From a virus, in the IMG/VR virus record IMGVR_UViG_3300025168_000658, positions 1-24,019 of that record: 24,019 nucleotides of DNA. One strand, written 5' to 3'. Positions 1-7,996 of the stretch are shown piece by piece (within the stretch, counting starts at the first letter, position 1; each line of letters starts with the position of its first letter). The position numbers and the translations under genes are program-made. The notes under the pieces were generated by a model that was not told where the DNA came from, searched no databases, and saw only the letters and a list, made by a program, of their open reading frames with translations.

Positions 1-419
1 TTCATATCAATAGTTGTAGCGGCAATTTGGATTTCGGTATCGGCTACTATATCGAGTTGTCCATCAGTGCTAGAATTAATATAAATTGCTGTGTCTCTAA
101 ACTGTACTTTTTCTGTTGTTGTAAGTAATAGGTCATCTGAGAATTGAAAGTAATCCTCATCTTCCATCCAACTTAAAACACCATCGTTAGAGTTAGCATT
201 AAAAGTAATTACAACATTGTTGTCTGTGTTAGTACCAAATACTAAAGCATTGCTAAACAGATTTGAAATTGGTCCACCATCACCTGCGGTAGAACCATCA
301 TGGGTATGTCCTGTTGCTACGTTAAAAGCATTTACTAGTTGGTTAAATTCGTTATTAAATAGTGCCGCCGTAATTGTATCGCCATCACTAAACGAACTCT
401 GTCTTACATAAGTAGCCAT
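1..419 (-). CDS. Virion tail protein, N-terminal part (cut by window start)
   Basis: The first 139 residues of a larger protein are visible; the 3' end lies outside the window. It begins MATYVRQSSFSDGD, followed by TAALFNNEFNQLVNAF and then a His/Asp/Gly-rich GHTHDGSTAGDGG stretch. This opening is common in tail-fibre or appendage proteins of marine podophages. The later part (around residues 110-139) is Asp/Ile/Thr-rich with alternating hydrophobics, as in beta-structured fibre shafts. The ATG at 419 has an AGGAG ribosome site about 10 bases upstream, and the gene follows the 533-residue tail gene after 12 bases, so it belongs to the late operon. The tail assignment rests on similarity of style and context; receptor binding cannot be judged without the C-terminus. 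Confidence 0.6.
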   Translation of the reverse strand, partial: MATYVRQSSFSDGDTITAALFNNEFNQLVNAFNVATGHTHDGSTAGDGGPISNLFSNALVFGTNTDNNVVITFNANSNDGVLSWMEDEDYFQFSDDLLLTTTEKVQFRDTAIYINSSTDGQLDIVADTEIQIAATTIDM

Positions 420-431
420 TGATTATTTCTC

Positions 432-2033
432 CTATTGTCTTCCTGATGGTCTATAATTTACATACAAACCGTTAATTGCATATGGTGCATTTGTGTCTGC
501 ACTAAATATTTTAAAAAAGTTACTGTGTCCACTACCTGTTAAAGCTTGCCTTACAAGAGGCTGTTCTGTTGCACCAAACTTTTGAGCACCAAACAAAGCT
601 AATCCAAAAATAGCAGGTTCTGGTATTTCTGTTAGCACTACGTCAGCAGGTTGTGGAGTATCTAAACTGTCGTAATCAAATCTAACTCTTAGTGTTGGCT
701 GTGCATCTCCTTCTGGAGTAAATGCAATTTTAGCATAATCTAAAGTCTTAAGAGTTCCTAAGTCTCCATAATCATAATCTGGAGATTGATACTCTGCTTC
801 AATGTTTGCACCGTTAAAACTATTACCTATATTATGATTAAAAATTTTACCATCTCTATCACCATGATAAACTCTTTCTAATCCTATACTATCAAATCCA
901 GATGTAATAGCAGGTGCTTGTATTCCTAGTGTTTCGGACCATTCAAATCCTTGTGGTCTAAGTGTTCCTATAATACCTTTTGAAGTTGCTGTTGTATCTG
1001 TAGCTGTACTATAAAACATTCTGTATTGTGACTTGTCTCTAAGTACAACACTACTAAATTGTAATGTATTAGCGGCGGCGGCTATGTCATTAATTAAAGG
1101 CTGTATAGCCTGACTAATTGTACCTAACTCAACGTCACCAATTCTTGATGTACCAGCAACTGTTCTGAATCCATCAGGTGCTAAGAATATTAAGTCACCA
1201 GCAATCTCTTGGATTGTTTGACCATCTAAACAACCTACGTTTTTAGTAACAGGAACTACAGCAGTCGTAGCCGCATTATTTATATTTTGTAATTTAAATA
1301 TTGAGTTTTGACAGAATATAAATAATTCGTTACGGAAACTTTTAAGACCTACTACCTTGTCTTCTAATGTTACACTACCTGAACCTGAACCACTAAAACT
1401 ATCTATATCATTTGTACTACTATAATAAATAGTGTTAGGTGTAGAAGGGTCTCCTGCAACAACTAAATGTTGGTCATGTATTGTACAAAACTTTGCAGTA
1501 GTAGAACCACTAATAGTTATTTGACTTGCAAAGTAAGTTCTAGCATTTATGTTTGCGGATGTACCTGTCATTTTAAATAAGAAAGGTTTGTTATTACCAC
1601 TCTTATCTGTTATAACTACTTCACCGTAAGTTGATGTACCTTCAAATATAGCAAACTCACATTGGTCTACACCGCTAAGTGCTAACTCACTTCTGCCTGT
1701 AAATGCAGAATAATTATCTCCACTAGCATCAACACTAGCTTTATTAAGTTGTAGCCAAGCATTATCTCCGTCTTGACTAAAAAATATATCATCACCTACA
1801 ACGGCTATTACGCCATCAGCATATACTAACAAACCTTCTACATCATTAGTAGTATTAGGTAGCGTATCGCCAAACAAACTAAATCCGTTTATTCTACGAT
1901 ATCCACCCTCTGGTGATACTTCAAAGTTTCTTAACTTAGTAGCAACTCCTGGGGTTTGTAGTAACGCTAAAGAGTTAGTAGACTTATTAAGTCCACCTCC
2001 TAACGGTACGGAAAAAGGTTGAGAACCTGCCAT
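432..2033 (-). CDS. Large tail structural protein, tail-hub / DNA-stabilization-like
   Basis: A 533-residue protein with no signal peptide or membrane segment. It opens MAGSQPFSVPLGGGLN, then a LRNFEVSPEGGYRRINGF segment, and continues as many short hydrophobic/Gly/Thr strands (VEGLLVYADGVIAVVGDDIFF, then KFCTIHDQHLVVAGD). That pattern suggests a beta-propeller-like fold. Proteins of this type follow the adaptor gene in marine podophages and are usually likened to P22 gp10 (packaged-DNA stabilization, tail hub) or T7 gp12. The start abuts the stop of the upstream adaptor gene, implying translational coupling; there is only a weak AGGA upstream. Structural role is likely from context and composition; the exact equivalent is uncertain. 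Confidence 0.55.
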   Translation of the reverse strand: MAGSQPFSVPLGGGLNKSTNSLALLQTPGVATKLRNFEVSPEGGYRRINGFSLFGDTLPNTTNDVEGLLVYADGVIAVVGDDIFFSQDGDNAWLQLNKASVDASGDNYSAFTGRSELALSGVDQCEFAIFEGTSTYGEVVITDKSGNNKPFLFKMTGTSANINARTYFASQITISGSTTAKFCTIHDQHLVVAGDPSTPNTIYYSSTNDIDSFSGSGSGSVTLEDKVVGLKSFRNELFIFCQNSIFKLQNINNAATTAVVPVTKNVGCLDGQTIQEIAGDLIFLAPDGFRTVAGTSRIGDVELGTISQAIQPLINDIAAAANTLQFSSVVLRDKSQYRMFYSTATDTTATSKGIIGTLRPQGFEWSETLGIQAPAITSGFDSIGLERVYHGDRDGKIFNHNIGNSFNGANIEAEYQSPDYDYGDLGTLKTLDYAKIAFTPEGDAQPTLRVRFDYDSLDTPQPADVVLTEIPEPAIFGLALFGAQKFGATEQPLVRQALTGSGHSNFFKIFSADTNAPYAINGLYVNYRPSGRQ

Positions 2034-2807
2034 TTAGAAATAAGTCCTGTCATCTGACATATAAGTAGGTGCAGGATTAATCAAATTAGATTTCATAGTC
2101 CTCATATTCTTTTTATATTCGTCAAGTGCGAAAGAAGCTTGTTGTAGATTTTCTTTAAATTGATGTACATAATATCTTGTACGTGCTGTGATTACATTAC
2201 TATATTGTTCTGGCATAGTAATCGCATCGTTATATGCTGACAATGATGTAGGCTTTTCAAAAGCATAGAAGTGTACGTTATACACTTTATCAGGTATTGG
2301 ACTTAATCCAAACTTCCTGTGGTCTGGGCTTTTAATAACATATCTTGGTTCACCATGAGAAGCATCTGAACCGTTTGCATCATCTGCATTTTCACTATCT
2401 CTATAATATTGTTTCCAATCAGATAGTGTTAAAAATTTTAATCCTTTAGAAACGTAAGGAGTTGTTTCTCCACTTACGTTAATTGTTGTTAAGTAAAAAT
2501 CATCCCAGTCTACTGAAGAGTAGTCTGTTGTAATATTTGAACTACCGCTTTTTAAAGTATACCATCTTGTTCCTGCTGTTGTAGCTACAGTTACATTACC
2601 ATAAAAAGGGTCTGTACCTCCACTAACTCCTGCTGAAAAAAAAGGTAGCTGTGGTTCTTGATTTGCTATATCAAATATAGATTTATTAATAGCATCTTTT
2701 ACAAATGCTTGAATACCTGTTGCACTTTCAAAAGTACCAGAAGTTAAGACAACTTCATTAAGTTCTCTCAATACTTCATTACTTAAATCTAAATATGTAC
2801 TAGCCAT
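2034..2807 (-). CDS. Head-tail adaptor-like protein (P22 gp4 / T7 gp11 class)
   Basis: 257 residues. The N-terminus (LSNEVLRELNEVVLTSGTF, then QAFVKDAINKSIFDI around residues 30-45) is helical. A beta-rich middle follows, and the end is helical (YVHQFKENLQQASFALDEYKK, about 213-233). This helix-beta-helix layout, a length near 200-260 residues and a place between capsid and tail-hub genes are typical of adaptors that dock under the portal (tail tubular protein A or gp4 type). The ATG at 2807 shares one base with the stop of the 57-residue gene upstream (TAATG), so the two are probably translationally coupled. No catalytic motif is visible; the lytic activity known for P22 gp4 cannot be inferred. 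Confidence 0.55.
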   Translation of the reverse strand: MASTYLDLSNEVLRELNEVVLTSGTFESATGIQAFVKDAINKSIFDIANQEPQLPFFSAGVSGGTDPFYGNVTVATTAGTRWYTLKSGSSNITTDYSSVDWDDFYLTTINVSGETTPYVSKGLKFLTLSDWKQYYRDSENADDANGSDASHGEPRYVIKSPDHRKFGLSPIPDKVYNVHFYAFEKPTSLSAYNDAITMPEQYSNVITARTRYYVHQFKENLQQASFALDEYKKNMRTMKSNLINPAPTYMSDDRTYF

Positions 2808-2980
2808 TATTTTTTACCTTTAGCTTTTATCTTTGCTTTTTTACTTAAATCTTTAAAATGGAAAAGTTTTACGCTGGTCTTACCGTGTGTTTTGCCAGAA
2901 TGTAAATCTCCGTTAGGCATTTTGTGTGAACCGCCTTTATGTTCAGTGCCGTCTTTTTTATAATGTTTTACGCCTTTCAT
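2807..2980 (-). CDS. Small basic protein, 57 aa, unknown function
   Basis: A 57-residue protein rich in Lys, His and Gly that starts MKGVKHYKKDGTEHKGGSHK and ends in a KKAKIKAKGKK tail. Short proteins with this H-K-G pattern recur beside structural genes of marine phages and I know no assigned function. The coding call rests on an uninterrupted frame that fits exactly between its neighbours. Its stop overlaps the next ATG by one base, its start follows the previous stop by two bases, and a weak AAAGG lies about 11 bases upstream. High charge suggests nucleic-acid binding or a minor virion component (inference). Confidence 0.7.
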   Translation of the reverse strand: MKGVKHYKKDGTEHKGGSHKMPNGDLHSGKTHGKTSVKLFHFKDLSKKAKIKAKGKK

Positions 2981-2982
2981 TA

Positions 2983-3144
2983 TTAATTAGCCTTTGCTTT
3001 AGGTGTTCCTTTATAAACAGGTTGACATCCGTCCATTTTAACTTCTCCACCACTCATATAATTTACACGACCACCATACATCATTTTCTTTTTAGCCATA
3101 CCACCGTATGTCATTTTCTTTTTTTTATCTTTACCATACATCAT
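2983..3144 (-). CDS. Small Lys/Met/Gly-rich protein with MxYGG repeats, 53 aa
   Basis: A 53-residue protein beginning MMYGKDKKKK. Its N-terminal half has three near-copies of a short unit: MMYGK, MTYGGM and MMYGGR, separated by lysine runs. The C-terminal half (VKMDGCQPVYKGTPKAKAN) is different and holds a single Cys. An AGGA ribosome site lies 7-8 bases before the ATG at 3144. It is the first gene after the terminator that follows the capsid gene, so its expression depends on read-through or on an unseen promoter. Function unknown; similar YGG-repeat miniproteins occur in marine phage late operons. Confidence 0.65.
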   Translation of the reverse strand: MMYGKDKKKKMTYGGMAKKKMMYGGRVNYMSGGEVKMDGCQPVYKGTPKAKAN

Positions 3145-3157
3145 AATTATTTCCTTT

Positions 3158-3188
3158 AAAAAGTGGAGAGGTCCGTGAAGACCCCTCC
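3158..3188 (-). terminator. Intrinsic terminator after the capsid gene
   Basis: Read on the minus strand, a 9-bp stem (3188-3180 with 3173-3165, one G-U pair) closes a 6-base loop and is followed by ACTTTTT. It begins 10 bases after the capsid stop. In T7 the T-phi terminator also follows the capsid gene, where partial read-through lowers expression of downstream tail genes. A similar dosage role is likely here (inference). Confidence 0.8.
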
Positions 3189-3198
3189 AAGTTTGACA

Positions 3199-4173
3199 TT
3201 AGTCAATTACGTAGAATGCACTACATAGGGCATCATCTCTAAGTACTTTCGCACCATAGACATGAAGACCACGCACAATATCACCAAACGATGTTGGGTC
3301 TCTCAACACTTCAGTTGAAAGAATTGTGTTTGCAGTAGCTGTAGAACTCATATGTCCAGCCATAACTTTACCAGTCGCATTAGACGTAGCGGCAATGTTA
3401 TTAGACTTGTACATGTCGAATCCACGTAGCTTTCCACTAGAAACTAAACCGTTTCTGATTGAGCCTTGACCTGCGTTGAAGTCAACAGATAGCATTTTAG
3501 AGCCAGATTGTGACAACTCTTCATAGAATGAAGGAGGTGCAACAAACCAACGACCTTCTTCAGGTACGTTCTGGTCATCTAATAGTCTAGCCATTCTAGC
3601 CATTAGGTCAATAGCATCTACACCAGTTCCGTCTGAACCAAGTAGGTCTACAGAGTTAGTTGCGTGAGCCATAGTAGCATCAGCAGTAGCACTGTCAGAA
3701 CCAATAATATGGTCAGGGGATGAAGCAGAACAACCAGAGAACATAGTAGCTAGTACAGCCGCATCGTATGCATCTTTAAGAGCATAAGCCGCAGAGCTTG
3801 AAGCTACTTCTTTGAAGTTCACATGTGACATGTTGCTTTCGATATCATCTACGATGAATTTAAAAGCTTTAGCACTGTCAACAACCAAAGAAATTTCTTG
3901 GTCGGTTAGTTTTGTGTCAGTAGTGTCAGAACCACGAGTGTAGTCTGATACTGAAATGACGGGTTCTTTGATAATCTTTACAGAGTCTCCGAAAGAGGAA
4001 ATTTCACCAGCGTAATCTGTGTTGGTGATAGCTTCTACAACCGAGGCTTTTCTGAAAAAGTTTAAAACCTTTTTAGAGTAAACCGAAGGTAGGAAGAAAC
4101 TATTAGTTTGTCCACTTACGGAGTTTGCAAAGTTAGCATTTGTATCTGTTGAGGGTTCAAAAAATTGAGCCAT
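3199..4173 (-). CDS. Major capsid protein
   Basis: A 324-residue protein lying directly after a scaffold-like gene and directly before a strong terminator, the standard place of the major capsid gene. The N-terminus is MAQFFEPSTDTNANF. The central part has the helix/loop alternation and ..IKEPVISVSDYTRG.. segment seen in HK97-fold coat proteins of podophages, and the end (FGDIVRGLHVYGAKVLRDDAL) resembles the conserved coat C-terminus. There is no obvious protease gene next to it or extended N-terminal delta domain, so assembly probably uses the separate scaffold. A good AGGAG site lies about 8 bases before the ATG at 4173, consistent with high expression. HK97 fold is inferred from family resemblance. 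Confidence 0.85.
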   Translation of the reverse strand: MAQFFEPSTDTNANFANSVSGQTNSFFLPSVYSKKVLNFFRKASVVEAITNTDYAGEISSFGDSVKIIKEPVISVSDYTRGSDTTDTKLTDQEISLVVDSAKAFKFIVDDIESNMSHVNFKEVASSSAAYALKDAYDAAVLATMFSGCSASSPDHIIGSDSATADATMAHATNSVDLLGSDGTGVDAIDLMARMARLLDDQNVPEEGRWFVAPPSFYEELSQSGSKMLSVDFNAGQGSIRNGLVSSGKLRGFDMYKSNNIAATSNATGKVMAGHMSSTATANTILSTEVLRDPTSFGDIVRGLHVYGAKVLRDDALCSAFYVID

Positions 4174-4201
4174 GATACTTCTCCTTTAAGTTAATTATAG
4201 T

Positions 4202-5080
4202 TTATTTCGAGATTCTGCCTTCTTGCATAGCATCTGATATTTCCTTTTCGTATTTATCAAATTCTGCCATACTCATAGACGCAATCTCCCTTTCTGACCA
4301 AATCTTTTCTGAGGTAGGAGTTACACTAGTTGTTTTAGTGGAAACCATATCTGCCGCAGATTGTCTGGTCGGTTTTTTAGAAGATGGCTTATCCTTTGGA
4401 ACATCAATACCAATATCTTTTTTAAACAAATCAAGAGCACGTGAAGCTAGGTCGGCATCGTCATTGTTGTCATATATCCACGCTTGGATAGATGAGTGCT
4501 GTTCTTTTGCCCAACCATGAAAGTCATCACTGTTTCTGATATCTTCAAAATCAGGATGTCTATCCATTAACCTTTTCTCTGCATCTTGTCGTATTAAATC
4601 GTTTTCACGTTCTTGGAGTTTACTAAGGCGTTCTTCTAGAACTTTTGCTTTAGATTCGCTTTGCATGTGAGCAACGGTTTCTACAACTTCATACACATCA
4701 GGATAGTCTGTCTTAAACTTCTCAAGTTCTTCTGGGGATTTAGGTGCTCTATACTCAGGTTGTTTAACTTGGGTTAGTAGTTCTTCTTCCCTAGACTTAA
4801 ATTCATTAAGCTTGCTATCGTAATGCTTTTTTAAATCATCATAGCGTTTCTTGTAGTCTGGCTTCTTGTAAGGGGCTTCCTTCTTTGATTCCAGTTCCTC
4901 TCTATTAACACTTCCTTCATTACCGATTTCAGTTACGTCATCGCTTTTAAAAAGTTTATTTTGAGGCTCTTCAAAATACATACTATTAGACGATACAAAA
5001 GGTTTATCATCACTGTTGTGCCAATCTTTTTTTGCATTATAAGGGTTTGGCGTTTGTTCTTTTTGGACTGTATTAGTCAT
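4202..5080 (-). CDS. Scaffolding-like protein
   Basis: 292 residues, extremely charged and almost free of aromatic or hydrophobic core segments. Predicted coiled coils lie around residues 72-108 and 129-172 (KAKVLEERLSKLQERENDL). The N-terminal 70 residues look disordered, and a Ser/Thr/Lys-rich linker precedes a short helical C-terminus (REIASMSMAEFDKYEKEISD), where scaffold proteins usually bind coat. It sits immediately upstream of the capsid gene, as expected for an internal scaffold that guides procapsid assembly and leaves before packaging ends. The ATG at 5080 has AGGAG nearby. No protease motif is seen. Confidence 0.75.
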   Translation of the reverse strand: MTNTVQKEQTPNPYNAKKDWHNSDDKPFVSSNSMYFEEPQNKLFKSDDVTEIGNEGSVNREELESKKEAPYKKPDYKKRYDDLKKHYDSKLNEFKSREEELLTQVKQPEYRAPKSPEELEKFKTDYPDVYEVVETVAHMQSESKAKVLEERLSKLQERENDLIRQDAEKRLMDRHPDFEDIRNSDDFHGWAKEQHSSIQAWIYDNNDDADLASRALDLFKKDIGIDVPKDKPSSKKPTRQSAADMVSTKTTSVTPTSEKIWSEREIASMSMAEFDKYEKEISDAMQEGRISK

Positions 5081-5171
5081 CTTCTTCTCCTAATCAGGGC
5101 TTCGTTCACAAGGTAGCTCTATGTCGACTAGAGGGCTTGTATGTAAAGGTCGCCTTTCGGGTTTTTAAAAT

Positions 5172-5203
5172 GATAGAGTGCCTATAAATAGGGTGGCTCT
5201 ATC
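5172..5203 (-). terminator. Hairpin between 185-aa gene and scaffold gene (weak terminator or processing site)
   Basis: A 7-bp perfect stem (5172-5178 with 5197-5203) encloses a second 4-bp stem (5181-5184 with 5189-5192). On the minus strand it is followed by ATTTTAAAAA. It overlaps the stop codon of the 185-residue gene. The T-run is short, so partial termination or RNA processing ahead of scaffold and capsid is as likely as full termination. The remaining 5081-5171 leader has no gene. Confidence 0.4.
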
Positions 5204-5756
5204 GCTGTCTTAATCTTGGATTAGATGATAACATACCCTTACGGATTTCGTTATCTACTATATCTTCCTCAACGGGTTGCCCTAATGGGTCAACATCTCG
5301 TCTTTGGTCAACTAGCATTCCACCAATATTAAGATTCTGTCTTTCATCTACTTTAGCTTCAGCATCTTTCATCATAGACATCAAAGTGTCTTCTCCGATT
5401 TCTTCTACAGCTTTAGCAGTAAAGACAAATTCACCGTCAGATAACCTTGCAGGTATACTGTCGGAGACTCCTGTTCCTGGTCCTTCTACAGAACCAGAGC
5501 CAGCAAATTCTTGTGCTACTCCCACTACTTTATCAAAGAGTGTTTGTAGTTCGTTATCTTGTTCTAGTTTTGACATAAGCATATCTTGTTCTTCTTCAGA
5601 CAATGCTTCGTCTAATATAAAATCTGTATGGTCTTCTTCCATATCTTCATCACCTACTAACTCAGGTTGAGCAGGAATAATAGCTATACCGACATCACCA
5701 CCCATGTCATAGTTGTCTCTGTCGTCTGTTAGCATTCCTTTCTTTTTACTATACAT
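5199..5756 (-). CDS. Acidic structural-cluster protein, 185 aa, with SDSIPARLSDGEFV motif
   Basis: 185 residues, strongly acidic in the first half (DEDMEEDHTDFILDEALSEEEQ), then a Gly/Ser linker and a conserved-looking motif at about 91-117: EGPGTGVSDSIPARLSDGEF followed by VFTAKAVEEIG. This G-T/SDSIPA-LSDGEFV block occurs in many phage virion-associated proteins, but I know no biochemical role. It lies between portal and scaffold, so an internal head, portal-associated or scaffold-assisting role is plausible. The ATG at 5756 is preceded by AGGAG, 26 bases after the portal stop. It is not a protease by any motif I can see. Confidence 0.65.
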   Translation of the reverse strand: MYSKKKGMLTDDRDNYDMGGDVGIAIIPAQPELVGDEDMEEDHTDFILDEALSEEEQDMLMSKLEQDNELQTLFDKVVGVAQEFAGSGSVEGPGTGVSDSIPARLSDGEFVFTAKAVEEIGEDTLMSMMKDAEAKVDERQNLNIGGMLVDQRRDVDPLGQPVEEDIVDNEIRKGMLSSNPRLRQR

Positions 5757-5782
5757 TTTCTTCTCTCCTAGTTAGTGCTTCT

Positions 5783-7993
5783 TTAACCTGTAGGTCCAAC
5801 TGCTCTAGGCGTACCAGAGAACTCATTTTCCCCTGCAAGCGGAACATTTCCTGTTCCGATGTTGCCACCACCAGTGCCTGTAGGTCCAAGGTCTTGAGAT
5901 TGTTGAGGTGCTCCTTGAAGTCCTCCCATTGGGGACTGTTGACTATTGGGTTGAGCTTCTTCGCCATTTGTTTGTCCAGCATTTTGCATTCCTATAATTT
6001 GTGCCATCACAGCCGCTTCTTCAGGGTCGTTGAGTATCTCATCAGGGTCTAAGTCTAAGCTGTAGGCTAATTCACTAATCAATTTAGAAATCTTAACAAA
6101 TGGTGCAACAGCAGGATTCTGAGCAGTTTGTAAGAACATTGTCAATCTTTGACTTCTTACTTCTTTCTGCATCAAGCTATTAGTACCAGTAGCCTTAACT
6201 TCTAAATCACCTTTGACATCCAACTCGTCCTCTAGAAATTGCATGTTCCACTGGAAGTAGGCTTCTCCTAGTGGTTTCAATAAAAAGTCATCAAGGTTCT
6301 TGATAACTGTTTTAATGTTTAAACTAGATGCTCCAAGTAACATAGACATACCAGAGGCAGTCCTTGTCATACTTTGAACACCTGTTTGTCCGTGAGAGTA
6401 ACTAGGTATACCAGTCTGCTCATCTGCAAGTTGCCTAAACTTGTCGAACATCATTAAGTTTTCTTGTGATGTATTAGGAAACTTTAAGCCATGTATAGCT
6501 TGCCCAGGCATTCCTGCTTGTCTGCGGAATATCTTTCCTGGATATATTTCCATTGATTGCCCACCAACTAAAGCAGACTCGTCTACATCAAAGACTAACG
6601 ACCCAGACATTGCTAGGTTGTCAATAGCCATTCTTGCATGACCATTCATAATCTGTTGAGAATCATCCATGTTCTCTGCTACACCAATACCAAAGAAGTT
6701 ATATGGGTTTCTTTCGTATGGGAAAGCGTGATATGGGATTCTATAAGGAGTGAAAGGATTAAGTACTGCTCTTAATAAGTAAGTACCACATGTCCATATA
6801 TTTACTTGTACTTCGTCTAGGTCATCAACACTGTCGGGTAAGTCAATACCTACTTCTCTTGCATACTCTGCATCCATAATGCCCCAGTATTCTAAGACTT
6901 CAAAGTTAGAACCAATCTCTTCATCGTATCGTGAATCATCTTTTAATTGGCTTTCAAAATCTTTTTCTACATAGTTTGGACCCATTTGAATTGCACTACG
7001 TATAGCATCGTCATCAAAGTAAGGCATGTTTCGTAGTTGTCTTAATTGACTACGATTCATTTTATGTCTATGGATTACATACTCACATTCTTCCATATTA
7101 GTTGCATTAGGGTCTGGATAAAAATCCCAACAACTAACAAACTCAATACGTGGTACTCTAACTTCTAAAGGATTGTAAGCTCTGTTACCTTCCTCATCTG
7201 TATCCCACTTGTGTAATTTTTTATTAAAGTTAAATGGTCCTTTGACAATACCAGTACCTAATAAAGCCGATTCTAGTAAAGCATTTCTCATTTCAGAGTT
7301 GCCGTTAGATTCTTCTATCTGGTCATGGATTAACTTCTCCATACGTCTAGCGGCTCTTTGTGATGGAGATAGTTCTAGAGCTTGTGGGTCAGGACTTGCT
7401 CCGTCTGTAAGTATACCTGCATCTTCTGCTTGGTCTTCTAAGCTATCTTCAAATATTCCGTTTAAGTAAGTAGCTCCTGCTTTTAAAACTTTACCGTCAC
7501 CTTCATAGCCTACATCATATGGGTTATCTTTAAGGTTTCCAAAGTTATCTGGTCGTTCTTCTTCTTCACCCATTGAAGTTTCTAAATTAGGAGTAGGGTT
7601 AGAAGTATCTAAGTGTGCGTAGTTTGTTTCACCTTCAGGTATCTTGGTTTCCGAAATTCCTATCGGAAATTTCCCTGTACCAAATATAACATCTACAAGT
7701 TGACCAAAAGCCGCAAGGACTTTTGTTTTAGTAATCTTTACAAATACTCTAGACTTTTCAGACTCCCTAAACTTCACGTTCTTAGAGTAAAGCCCTCTAT
7801 AGTTCTCGTAAGCTTTAAGCCAACGAGTCTCGTCTGTTTGTCGTGCGTCTTCTGCAATTGCAAATCTATCTTTGATAGTTCCAATAAGATTTCTTTGCAC
7901 ATCCTCTTCAAGTGTTAGCTGGACACCAGATTCGCCTTCTACTTCTTCATAAATACTATTAGCGTTTAAAAATGTATTTTCGTTTTCTGCCAT
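5783..7993 (-). CDS. Portal protein (long, P22-type)
   Basis: 736 residues, close to the length of P22 gp1 (725) and much longer than T7 gp8 (about 536). The N-terminal region (ARQTDETRWLKAYENYRGLYS, then FVKITKTKVLAAFGQLVDVIF, about residues 45-105) is the clip/wing helical pattern of long portals in marine podophages. Around 400-480 is the NPFTPYRIPYHAFPYERNPY segment, then GIGVAENMDDSQQIMNGHAR, a well-conserved portal stretch. The last 60 residues are Gln/Gly/Pro-rich and probably disordered. The ATG lies 3 bases after the terL stop, without a clear ribosome site, so coupling is likely. The dodecameric DNA-entry-vertex role follows from the family. Confidence 0.88.
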   Translation of the reverse strand: MAENENTFLNANSIYEEVEGESGVQLTLEEDVQRNLIGTIKDRFAIAEDARQTDETRWLKAYENYRGLYSKNVKFRESEKSRVFVKITKTKVLAAFGQLVDVIFGTGKFPIGISETKIPEGETNYAHLDTSNPTPNLETSMGEEEERPDNFGNLKDNPYDVGYEGDGKVLKAGATYLNGIFEDSLEDQAEDAGILTDGASPDPQALELSPSQRAARRMEKLIHDQIEESNGNSEMRNALLESALLGTGIVKGPFNFNKKLHKWDTDEEGNRAYNPLEVRVPRIEFVSCWDFYPDPNATNMEECEYVIHRHKMNRSQLRQLRNMPYFDDDAIRSAIQMGPNYVEKDFESQLKDDSRYDEEIGSNFEVLEYWGIMDAEYAREVGIDLPDSVDDLDEVQVNIWTCGTYLLRAVLNPFTPYRIPYHAFPYERNPYNFFGIGVAENMDDSQQIMNGHARMAIDNLAMSGSLVFDVDESALVGGQSMEIYPGKIFRRQAGMPGQAIHGLKFPNTSQENLMMFDKFRQLADEQTGIPSYSHGQTGVQSMTRTASGMSMLLGASSLNIKTVIKNLDDFLLKPLGEAYFQWNMQFLEDELDVKGDLEVKATGTNSLMQKEVRSQRLTMFLQTAQNPAVAPFVKISKLISELAYSLDLDPDEILNDPEEAAVMAQIIGMQNAGQTNGEEAQPNSQQSPMGGLQGAPQQSQDLGPTGTGGGNIGTGNVPLAGENEFSGTPRAVGPTG

Positions 7994-7996
7994 ATC

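Noticed and set aside
2926-3159. A 77-codon plus-strand frame
   Set aside because: It is antisense to the two tiny basic genes, whose lysine codons give the Phe/His/Thr-rich mirror product; it has no ribosome site.
5130-5170. Plus-strand terminator (AAAGG TCG CCTTT then TTTTT)
   Set aside because: The stem is only five pairs, the T-run is separated from it by CGGG, and no plus-strand transcription is expected there.
5749-5982. A 77-codon open frame inside the end of the portal gene
   Set aside because: It lies within the Gln/Gly/Pro-rich portal C-terminus in another frame, and the portal and 185-residue genes already account for the sequence.
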